Program-made: the position numbers and the translations under genes
Source: an uncultured Amylibacter sp.
Lineage (GTDB): Bacteria > Pseudomonadota > Alphaproteobacteria > Rhodobacterales > Rhodobacteraceae
Length of the DNA: 64,000 bases
Reading direction: 5' to 3'
Assembly (NCBI GenBank): GCA_959347425.1
Contig: OY365741.1
Span: 682,001-746,000, forward strand
The notes under the pieces: model-generated
The model's database searches: none
What the model was told of the DNA's origin: nothing
Seen by the model: the letters and a program-made list of their open reading frames with translations, nothing else
Shown here: in pieces, positions 57,483-64,000 of the stretch
How positions within the stretch are numbered: position 1 is the first letter of the stretch
Layout: each line of letters opens with the position of its first letter

Positions 57483-58970
57483 ATGCTCACCCTTTCAAAC
57501 ATCTGCAAATCCTATCCAGGCGTGATGGCGAATGACGCGATTACCCTAACGATAAACGCCGGTGAAATCCACGCATTATTGGGCGAAAACGGCGCGGGCA
57601 AATCGACACTGGTGAAAACCATTTACGGGCTTGTCAAACCCGATACAGGCACAATGACTCTGGACGGGCAACCGTTTCACCCTGCCCAGCCTCGCGCCGC
57701 CCGCGCCCAAGGCATAGCCATGGTGTTCCAACATTTTTCCCTATTCGAAGCCCTTACCGTTGCCGAAAACATCGCCCTTGGCATGGAAACCCCGCCCAAA
57801 CCCGCGATTTTATCCCAAACCATCGTTGAAACCTCGGCAAAATACGGGCTATCCCTAGAACCCAGCCGACTAATCGGCGATTTATCCGTGGGCGAACGCC
57901 AAAGGGTGGAAATCGTGCGTTGCCTTATTCAAAACCCAAAACTGCTGATTATGGACGAGCCGACATCGGTGCTCACCCCGCAAGAGGTCGCCCGATTGTT
58001 CAAAACCCTACGCCAATTGCAAAGCGAAGGCACGGCTATTTTATACATCTCTCACAAATTAGAAGAGATAAAAACCCTGTGCGACCGCGCAACTATCCTG
58101 CGGGCGGGGCGGGTTATCGGCACGGCCGACCCCAGACGCGAATCCGCCAAATCCATGGCAGAGGCGATGGTGGGGGCAAAGCTCTCCGCCCCCCTCCGCC
58201 ACACCGTGAAAACGGGCGAAACCTTGTTAAAACTAAACGATTTATCACTGGAATCGGCAGACCCTTTCGGCACATCTTTACGCGGTATTAACCTGAATTT
58301 ATCGGCAGGGCAAATCATCGGCATCGGCGGAGTCGCGGGCAACGGGCAGGACGAATTCATGCTGGCGGTATCGGGCGAGGATGCGACCGAGCCCCACGCT
58401 ATCACCTTCAAAGGCGCGCATATCGGCGCGTTAAACCCAACCGCGCGGCGGATGGCGGGGATATTCTCCGCACCAGAGGAACGCAGCAATCACGCAGGAG
58501 TCGCCAACATGACCCTTGCGGAAAACACGATGCTTACGGCTTTTTATAGCCAGAACCTCGGCACGCGGGGGTTTATCAAATACGACCATGTGCATGGTTT
58601 AACGCACAAAATCATTGATACTTTTGATGTGCGGACAAGCGGGATATTCGCATTGGCAAAATCCCTGTCTGGTGGGAATTTGCAGAAATTTGTCATTGGG
58701 CGAGAGATTTTACAAAACCCCGCCGTGTTTATCGTTAATCAGCCAACTTGGGGGGTAGATCCCGCGGCCGCGAACGCTATCCGTCGGGCGTTAATTCAAC
58801 TGGCAGAGGACGGCGCGGGGGTGATAGTCATCAGCCAAGACTTGGATGAATTGCTGGAAATATCCGATACTCTGGGGGTTTTGAATAACGGATATTTATC
58901 CGAATTACGCCCGACGCAAACGTTGGGGATGGATGAAATCGGGCTTATGATGGGCGGGGCGGGGCAATGA
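57483..58970 (+). CDS. BMP-family ABC transporter, double ATPase subunit
   Basis: Cytoplasmic ATPase of a CUT2-like importer for nucleosides or simple sugars. The 495 residues hold two ABC domains. The first is intact: GENGAGKSTLVK near residue 36, LSVGERQRVEIVRCL near 137, LLIMDEPTSVLT near 157. The second is degenerate, as usual: GVAGNGQDEF in place of Walker A near 284, LSGGNLQKFVIGRE near 399, IVNQPTWGVDP near 420. Two permeases follow with overlapping starts. Confidence 0.92.
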   Translation: MLTLSNICKSYPGVMANDAITLTINAGEIHALLGENGAGKSTLVKTIYGLVKPDTGTMTLDGQPFHPAQPRAARAQGIAMVFQHFSLFEALTVAENIALGMETPPKPAILSQTIVETSAKYGLSLEPSRLIGDLSVGERQRVEIVRCLIQNPKLLIMDEPTSVLTPQEVARLFKTLRQLQSEGTAILYISHKLEEIKTLCDRATILRAGRVIGTADPRRESAKSMAEAMVGAKLSAPLRHTVKTGETLLKLNDLSLESADPFGTSLRGINLNLSAGQIIGIGGVAGNGQDEFMLAVSGEDATEPHAITFKGAHIGALNPTARRMAGIFSAPEERSNHAGVANMTLAENTMLTAFYSQNLGTRGFIKYDHVHGLTHKIIDTFDVRTSGIFALAKSLSGGNLQKFVIGREILQNPAVFIVNQPTWGVDPAAANAIRRALIQLAEDGAGVIVISQDLDELLEISDTLGVLNNGYLSELRPTQTLGMDEIGLMMGGAGQ

Positions 58971-60061
58971 TATATCTACAAAATCGCGCCGAGCCCTCCG
59001 CACCCATGCGTGTTCTTGCACCGTTAATTGCTATCATAGCAACGCTTATCGCGGGTGGGCTGTTATTCGCGGTGCTGAATAAAAATCCGTTTGTCGCCAT
59101 AAGGATGATTATTTGGGACCCCGTGTTTGGCGAGTTCGCGTTTTATTATCGCGGGCAGGTGTTAATCAAAGCCGCGCCCCTGATTATCATAGCCCAAGGG
59201 CTGGCCTTTGGGTTTCGTGCGGGGTTTTGGAACATCGGGGCAGAGGGACAGTTTATCATGGGTGCGCTGGGTGGTGGCGCGGTTGGGCTGGCGTTTTATC
59301 CTGCTGACCCTGCTTCTGTGGACTCCGCGTTTATCCTGCCTATGATGGTGATAAGCGGAGGTATAGCGGGGGGCTTATGGGGGCTCATCCCCGCCTATTT
59401 GAAAATCCGTTTTAATGCGAATGAAATTCTGGTTTCCCTAATGCTGGTTTATGTCGCCTTGCAGTTTCTTAATGGGATGGTCACGGGTCCTTTGCGCAAT
59501 CCAGAGGGGTTTAATTTCCCCGAAAGCCGCAGTTTCCAAGATTGGGACTCGGCGCATAATGCCGAACTTTGGTTGGGCAGTGGCGTGCATATCGGGGTGT
59601 TTGCCGCGTTAATAATCAGCCTGCTTGCCTATGTTATTTCCACCCGTCATATCCTTGGCTATCATATCAATCTAAGCGGATTTTCGCTTCGGGCGGCACG
59701 GTTTGCAGGGGTGAAACCGCATGTGATGATTGCCCTGTGTTTGGGGCTGTCGGGTGCGCTGGCGGGGATAGCGGGCGTGTTTGAGCTAACTGGCCCAGCG
59801 GGTAAGCTATCCACGACGTTTCCATTGGGCTATGGCTTTACCGCGATTATCGTAGCGTTTTTGGGACGATTGCATCCGCTTGGCATCGTGCTGGCGGGGG
59901 TGCTGCTGGCGATTACTTATGTCGGCGGTGATATTATACAGGCGGAATTTGGACTGCCGAAAGCCTCTATCCAAGTGTTTCAGGGGATGCTGTTGTTTTT
60001 CCTGTTGGCAACGGATGTTTTGATTCGGTTTAGGGTGCGGATTGGAGGCGGTCATGCTTGA
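58967..60061 (+). CDS. BMP-family ABC transporter permease 1
   Basis: Inner-membrane subunit of 364 residues with about nine or ten helices. Family segments: LIKAAPLIIIAQGLAFGFRAGFWNIGAEGQF near residue 65, ANEILVSLMLVYVA near 150 and LSGALAGIAGVFELTG near 260. ATG 58967 overlaps the ATPase stop. Pairs with the next permease as a heterodimer. Confidence 0.9.
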   Translation: MIYLQNRAEPSAPMRVLAPLIAIIATLIAGGLLFAVLNKNPFVAIRMIIWDPVFGEFAFYYRGQVLIKAAPLIIIAQGLAFGFRAGFWNIGAEGQFIMGALGGGAVGLAFYPADPASVDSAFILPMMVISGGIAGGLWGLIPAYLKIRFNANEILVSLMLVYVALQFLNGMVTGPLRNPEGFNFPESRSFQDWDSAHNAELWLGSGVHIGVFAALIISLLAYVISTRHILGYHINLSGFSLRAARFAGVKPHVMIALCLGLSGALAGIAGVFELTGPAGKLSTTFPLGYGFTAIIVAFLGRLHPLGIVLAGVLLAITYVGGDIIQAEFGLPKASIQVFQGMLLFFLLATDVLIRFRVRIGGGHA

Positions 60062-60986
60062 TGCTCTGTCACTTTACGGAATAGCCCTGATTGTCACATT
60101 GATTGGCACGGCAACCCCTGTTTTACTGGCGGCAACGGGGGAATTGGTCGTTGAAAAAGCGGGTGTTTTGAATTTGGGCGTGGAAGGCATGATGATTTTC
60201 GGCGCGATTGCTGGGTTTATCGCGGCGGTCAGCACGGGCAGTCCCTTTATCGGGTTTATCGCGGGGGCGTTTGGCAGTGCGGTATTATCGCTGGCGTTTG
60301 TGGTATTGACGCAGTATTTCTTGGCGAACCAAGTCGCCTCTGGTCTGGCGTTAACGCTGTTTGGCATAGGTTTGGCGGCGTTTTTGGGGCATAATTACAC
60401 GGGCATAAAACCACCCGAATCACCGCAATTACACATCCCGTTTTTATCGGATTTACCGCTGATTGGGCGCGGGCTGTTCGGCTATGACGCGATGATTTAT
60501 CTGTCGGTTTTGCTGGTCGGTCTGGTGTGGTATTTTCTGCGCCACACGCGGGCGGGGCTGGTTTTGCGGGCGGTTGGTGAAAACCACGATGCGGCGCATG
60601 CCTTGGGCTACAATGTCGTGCGAGTGCGGGTTTTGGCGATATTATTCGGTGGAGCCTGCGCTGGGCTAGGCGGTGCGTATTTGTCTTTGATTCGCGTGCC
60701 ACAGTGGAGCGAAGGGATGACGGCGGGCGCGGGCTGGATTGCGCTGGCTCTGGTGGTTTTCGCAGGTTGGAAGCCGTGGCGGGTGATATTGGGCGCGTAT
60801 TTGTTCGGCGGGATTACCATAGCGCAGCTTAATTTACAGGCGTGGGGGCTGGATATTCCGGTGTATTATTTGTCTATGGCACCGTATTTGGCAACGATTG
60901 TGGTGCTGGTGATTATGTCGTCTAATAGGAAAAGGGCGGCTTTGAACGCACCGGCGTGTTTGGGGAAAGTTTTCTTTAGGGATTGA
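60054..60986 (+). CDS. BMP-family ABC transporter permease 2
   Basis: Second permease, about 310 residues with eight or nine helices. Characteristic: GTATPVLLAATGELVVEKAG near residue 18, VLNLGVEGMMIFGA, FLANQVASGLALTLFGIGL near 90 and LFGGACAGLGGAYLSL near 200. ATG 60054 has GGAGG six bases before and overlaps the previous stop. The substrate-binding gene is displaced by island J. Confidence 0.9.
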   Translation: MLDALSLYGIALIVTLIGTATPVLLAATGELVVEKAGVLNLGVEGMMIFGAIAGFIAAVSTGSPFIGFIAGAFGSAVLSLAFVVLTQYFLANQVASGLALTLFGIGLAAFLGHNYTGIKPPESPQLHIPFLSDLPLIGRGLFGYDAMIYLSVLLVGLVWYFLRHTRAGLVLRAVGENHDAAHALGYNVVRVRVLAILFGGACAGLGGAYLSLIRVPQWSEGMTAGAGWIALALVVFAGWKPWRVILGAYLFGGITIAQLNLQAWGLDIPVYYLSMAPYLATIVVLVIMSSNRKRAALNAPACLGKVFFRD

Positions 60987-60989
60987 TTT

Positions 60990-61352
60990 TTAGTGATTAA
61001 TGATTAGTGATTAGTGATTAGTTTTTTAGCCCTTCGGGTCTTCGCCATCGCTTTGCGATGTCACCACGGGGCGCGCCCGCACCCTTGAGGGCAAGCCCTC
61101 TTCGGGGCGGGCGCACCCAAAGCCTGTCCTAGTTTCTAGGCAAAGCCTAAATAAATTTAGAGCAAACCCATCACCAATTCCCAAGTATTCTTTGCAAATA
61201 ATCCAATTTATCGTCTTGTTATTCCAGATAGTAAATTTATGATAATCTTATCATCTTGTAACCAAAGGCTTTTGTGTATGGGCTTTACGCAAGTAAAGCT
61301 CTATATCCACAAAAGCCCCCATTAATCATTAATCACTAATCACTAATCATTA
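60990..61352. repeat. Intergenic repeat island J (mosaic)
   Basis: Island between permease 2 and the binding-protein gene. The left half is in reverse orientation: heptamers, GCCCTTCGGGTCTTCG, perfect CATCGC-TTT-GCGATG (61046-61060). Then comes a GCGCCCGC/GCGGGCGC stem with inner GAGGGC-AA-GCCCTC. The right half is forward subtype 1: TAGGC-AAA-GCCTA, CTAAAT palindrome, CAAGTATTCTTTGCAAATAA, a GGCTTTTGTG/CACAAAAGCC stem tipped by GCTTTAC-GCAA-GTAAAGC (61267-61317), then inverted heptamers. Confidence 0.82.
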
Positions 61353-61375
61353 TTCCCTAATTGTTAAAAAAACGC

Positions 61376-61403
61376 TTGCCATCCCCGCACACTAGGTTAT
61401 ACT
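61376..61403 (+). promoter_or_regulatory. Predicted promoter of the BMP binding-protein gene
   Basis: TTGCCA (61376-61381), 16-base spacer, TATACT (61398-61403), just after island J and about 50 bases before the start codon. It would let the binding protein be expressed independently of the ATPase/permease operon. Confidence 0.55.
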
Positions 61404-61453
61404 ACCATCACAAAATGGGAATACCCCCATATCATTTTACAGGAGAAACCAAA

Positions 61454-62533
61454 ATGAACCACTTAAAAACAACCCTAGCCATTATCGCCGCGCTAACCCT
61501 CGGCCTGCTGGCAACCCAATCAACTGCCCAAGACAAAACCAAGATAGGCTTTGTCTACGTTGGCCCTGTCGGCGATTTCGGCTGGTCTTACGAACACGAC
61601 CAAGGCCGCCTAGCCGTTGAAAAACACTTCGGCGATGCGGTAGAAACCGTCTTTGTCGAATCCGTGCCAGAGGGTGCGGACAGCGAACGCGTAATGACGC
61701 AAATGGCGTTAGGCGGGGCGGATATGATATTCACCACCTCCTTTGGCTATATGGATCCAACCATCAATGTCGCCAAGAAATTCCCCGATGTGCGGTTTGA
61801 ACACGCCACGGGCTATAAACGCGCCGATAACGTTTCCACCTATTCCGCGCGTTTTTATGAAGGGCGGAGCGTGATTGGACATATCGCTGGACACATGACG
61901 AAAACCAATACGATTGGTTATATTGCCTCGTTTCCCATTCCCGAAGTCATTCGGGGCATCAATTCCGCGTACCTAGCGGCGCGGGCGGTCAATCCCGATG
62001 TGAAGATGAAAATAATCTGGGTTTCCACTTGGTTTGACCCTGGTAAAGAGGCGGACGCGGCCACTGTTTTAATCGAACAGGGTGCGGATGTTATTATGCA
62101 ACACACTGATTCGCCTGCCGCGATGACTATTGCCGAAAAAGAGGGGATTTTTGCCTTTGGGCAGGCCTCGGATATGAAGCAGTTTGGGCCGAACGCGCGG
62201 CTGTCTTCTATCATTGATGACTGGGCGCCGTATTATATCGCACGGATTCAGGCGGCTATTGACGGCACGTGGGAGTCCCGCGATACTTGGGACGGTATAG
62301 CCGAGGGGATGGTCGCCATTGGTGATTTTTCTGATAAAATCCCTGCCGATGTGCGCAAGTCGGCGACTGCTTTGAAGGATGCGATTTCGGCGGGTAAAGT
62401 GCATAGCTTTACTGGACCGATTAATAAACAGGATGGCTCTGCATGGTTGGCAGCGGGTGAGACTGCCGATGATGGCACGCTGGCTGGAATGAACTTTTAT
62501 GTTGAGGGGATTGACAGCGATATTCCCAAGTGA
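61454..62533 (+). CDS. BMP-family periplasmic substrate-binding protein
   Basis: Binding protein of the adjacent ABC importer, about 359 residues. A signal peptide (LKTTLAIIAALTLGLLATQS, cleaved about AQD) precedes the BMP/Med fold: KIGFVYVGPVGDFGWSYEHD, GADMIFTTSFGYMDP, NVSTYSARFYEGRSVIGHIAG, KIIWVSTWFDPGKEADAA and GADVIMQHTDSPA. No lipobox, so soluble periplasmic. Homologues bind nucleosides or purines; the ligand here is inferred only. ATG 61454 has AGGAGA upstream. Confidence 0.92.
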   Translation: MNHLKTTLAIIAALTLGLLATQSTAQDKTKIGFVYVGPVGDFGWSYEHDQGRLAVEKHFGDAVETVFVESVPEGADSERVMTQMALGGADMIFTTSFGYMDPTINVAKKFPDVRFEHATGYKRADNVSTYSARFYEGRSVIGHIAGHMTKTNTIGYIASFPIPEVIRGINSAYLAARAVNPDVKMKIIWVSTWFDPGKEADAATVLIEQGADVIMQHTDSPAAMTIAEKEGIFAFGQASDMKQFGPNARLSSIIDDWAPYYIARIQAAIDGTWESRDTWDGIAEGMVAIGDFSDKIPADVRKSATALKDAISAGKVHSFTGPINKQDGSAWLAAGETADDGTLAGMNFYVEGIDSDIPK

Positions 62534-62548
62534 TGATACGAGGGCGGA

Positions 62549-62592
62549 GGGCTTTTGCCTACTACCCGCAAGGCGGGTAGATGCAAAAGCCC
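62549..62592. repeat. Solo island hairpin K
   Basis: GGGCTTTTGC (62549-62558) pairs with GCAAAAGCCC (62583-62592), with inner CTACCCGC/GCGGGTAG around AAG. This is the long-stem module of the islands on its own, with a different tip, after the binding-protein gene. It may act as a bidirectional terminator. Confidence 0.7.
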
Positions 62593-62667
62593 TTTGCTAT
62601 AATCATTTATCGTTAATCATTCACAATCAAACATTCCATGCTAAATAAACCCAACAGGACACCTTAA

Positions 62668-63558
62668 ATGACAACCCGAAAAGGCATTATCCTAGCAGGC
62701 GGCTCTGGCACGCGGCTCTACCCCATCACCTTGTCCGTGTCCAAACAACTGCTGCCGATTTACGACAAACCGATGATTTACTACCCCCTGTCCGTGCTGA
62801 TGCTGGCGGGGATACGCGATATCGCGATTATCACCACACCGCACGACCAAGCGCAATTCCAAAACCTGCTGGGCGATGGTGCGCAATGGGGGCTGTCGTT
62901 CCATTATATTGTACAACCCAGCCCTGACGGATTGGCGCAAAGTTATATTCTGGCAGAGGATTTCTTGGACGGTGCGCCCAGCGTGATGGTCTTGGGCGAT
63001 AATATTTTCTTTGGTCACGATTTGCCCAAATTACTGCAAACCGCAGATAAAAACAACGATAATAACACGGGTGCCACGATATTTGGCTATCATGTGTCTG
63101 ACCCCGAACGCTATGGAGTCGCCGATTTTGATGAAAACAACCGTGTGAAATCCATCACGGAAAAACCCGACAACCCCGCGTCAAACTACGCGATAACCGG
63201 GCTGTATTTTATGGATGAAACCGCGCCAAAGCGGGCGCGGAATGTCAAACCCTCCCCCCGTGGGGAGCTGGAAATCACCAGTTTGCTACAAAGCTATCTG
63301 GATGACAACACCCTATCCCTGACCCGTATGGGGCGCGGGTATGCGTGGCTGGATACTGGCACGCATGGCTCGCTTCTGGATGCGGGGAATTTTGTTCGTA
63401 CTTTGGAAGAACGCCAAGGGATGCAAACGGGTTGCCCAGAGGAAATCGCCTTTAACAACGGCTGGATTGATAAAACCGCCCTGCGTGAGTTCGCCGATAA
63501 ATACGCGAAAAACGATTATGGCAAGTATTTACAAGGATTATGCAAAGACCCCGCCTAA
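62668..63558 (+). CDS. rfbA: Glucose-1-phosphate thymidylyltransferase
   Basis: Makes dTDP-glucose for dTDP-rhamnose and related surface sugars. The 296 residues start with KGIILAGGSGTRLYPITLSV and SKQLLPIYDKPMIYYPLSVL, and include VMVLGDNIFFGHDLPKLL, PERYGVADFDENNRVKSITEKP, YAITGLYFMDE and RMGRGYAWLDTGTHGSLLDA, all standard RmlA. AGGACACC precedes the ATG. Other rml genes are not in the window. It converges on the partial gene at the right edge. Confidence 0.95.
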   Translation: MTTRKGIILAGGSGTRLYPITLSVSKQLLPIYDKPMIYYPLSVLMLAGIRDIAIITTPHDQAQFQNLLGDGAQWGLSFHYIVQPSPDGLAQSYILAEDFLDGAPSVMVLGDNIFFGHDLPKLLQTADKNNDNNTGATIFGYHVSDPERYGVADFDENNRVKSITEKPDNPASNYAITGLYFMDETAPKRARNVKPSPRGELEITSLLQSYLDDNTLSLTRMGRGYAWLDTGTHGSLLDAGNFVRTLEERQGMQTGCPEEIAFNNGWIDKTALREFADKYAKNDYGKYLQGLCKDPA

Positions 63559-64000
63559 TTTTTCATAAACGCATTAATTTTTTCATCCAACGTCTTCACG
63601 GATTTCGTTCCCGACTCGTCATAACCCTCTTCATTCGTTAGCGGCCACAGGGTTGAATCGAGACCTTTCCCATGGGTCACCAAAAACGGCGCGGTGGTAA
63701 CGCATCGTATTGTCCCATTGCCCAAATAACGATCTATGTGGCGTTTTCTTGGCAACTCGCCCTTCATTTCCAACGGATAATCCGCCAGTTTTTCCAAAAA
63801 CGAGCGGGCATAAATACAATAAACCATTGAAACAAAGAAATCCACATGGACAAACCGTAGCCCTTTGTAATCGCACACATCCAAAACATTTGCATGGGGG
63901 GGAATCTCAACCAGAATCCCCGAAAACACATCCCACCCGTCATTTTCCGCCAAATACTCTTTAATAATCGCGCGATGCGCCTGATAGTTTTCAGAAAAAT
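63555..64000 (-). CDS. Unidentified protein, 5' end beyond window
   Basis: The minus-strand frame is open from the right edge to 63555, giving at least 148 C-terminal residues; the TTG at 63953 is probably not the start because the frame continues upstream (NYQAHRAIIKEYLAEN). Segments such as WDVFSGILVEIPPHANVL and FFVSMVYCIYARSFLEKLADYP suggest a sugar-transferase-like protein, perhaps tied to the neighbouring dTDP-sugar gene, but I cannot name a family. The 3' end overlaps the rfbA stop by four bases on the opposite strand. Confidence 0.6.
   Translation of the reverse strand, partial: FSENYQAHRAIIKEYLAENDGWDVFSGILVEIPPHANVLDVCDYKGLRFVHVDFFVSMVYCIYARSFLEKLADYPLEMKGELPRKRHIDRYLGNGTIRCVTTAPFLVTHGKGLDSTLWPLTNEEGYDESGTKSVKTLDEKINAFMKN

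Overview
The window is about 64 kb of a mid-GC alphaproteobacterial chromosome, probably from a marine lineage. Four things point there. The tmRNA gene is circularly permuted (two-piece), as in Alphaproteobacteria. The housekeeping clusters are alphaproteobacterial in style: murC-murB-ddl-ftsQ-ftsA, an AI-2E/PerM permease followed by an hdaA-like gene, mdh-sucA-sucB-lpd, and a RibH2-type lumazine synthase. A DMSP demethylase (dmdA) points to a marine sulfur diet. Genus cannot be read from the window.

Layout. 1-5552: peptidoglycan and division genes murC (5' cut), murB, ddl, ftsQ, ftsA, with no ftsZ after ftsA. 6040-10504 (minus): Atm1-type ABC exporter, LysM protein, Fe-SOD, methyltransferase. 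10579-13921: gloB, DUF1285 gene, ribH, pyrC. 13992-20024: dnaB, glcD, glcE, AI-2E permease, hdaA. 20002-22700 (minus): pth, rplY, trpA. 22801-24781: ychF, the permuted tmRNA, a GRDP-like gene. 24875-29885 (minus): succinate dehydrogenase sdhC-sdhD-sdhA-sdhB, with a vapD-like gene between sdhA and sdhB and an AT-rich pentapeptide-repeat membrane protein gene abutting sdhB. 30033-38805: dmdA, mdh, sucA, sucB, a small exported protein, lpd. 39235-40544: an AT-rich orphan gene and structured non-coding DNA. 40545-41590 (minus): rpsI, rplM. 41847-52337: one giant gene for a roughly 3,500-residue cysteine-rich repeat lipoprotein. 52708-57335 (minus): dnaE and an orphan DNA methyltransferase overlapping it. 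57483-62533: a BMP-family nucleoside/sugar ABC transporter. 62668-end: rmlA and a partial gene.

Two things stand out as possibly undescribed. The first is the giant lipoprotein: lipobox, acidic linker, about 44 tandem 38/40-residue four-cysteine repeats, a tandem 1.9-2.2 kb macro-repeat, and a C-terminal TbpB-like beta-barrel domain. The second is a family of intergenic islands of about 370-490 bp, with at least eight full or partial copies here. They are bounded by heptamer arrays (TTAGTTA/TTAGTTG/TTAGTGA and complements) and filled with hairpins whose stems differ between copies by compensatory changes. The islands sit mostly at gene 3' ends, supply intrinsic terminators, and in many cases the neighbouring gene's stop codon lies inside the heptamer array.

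Functionally the window is mostly core metabolism (TCA cycle, cell wall, replication, translation rescue). The accessory items (vapD, pentapeptide protein, AT-rich orphan, methyltransferase, giant surface protein) are interspersed at repeat-marked junctions.
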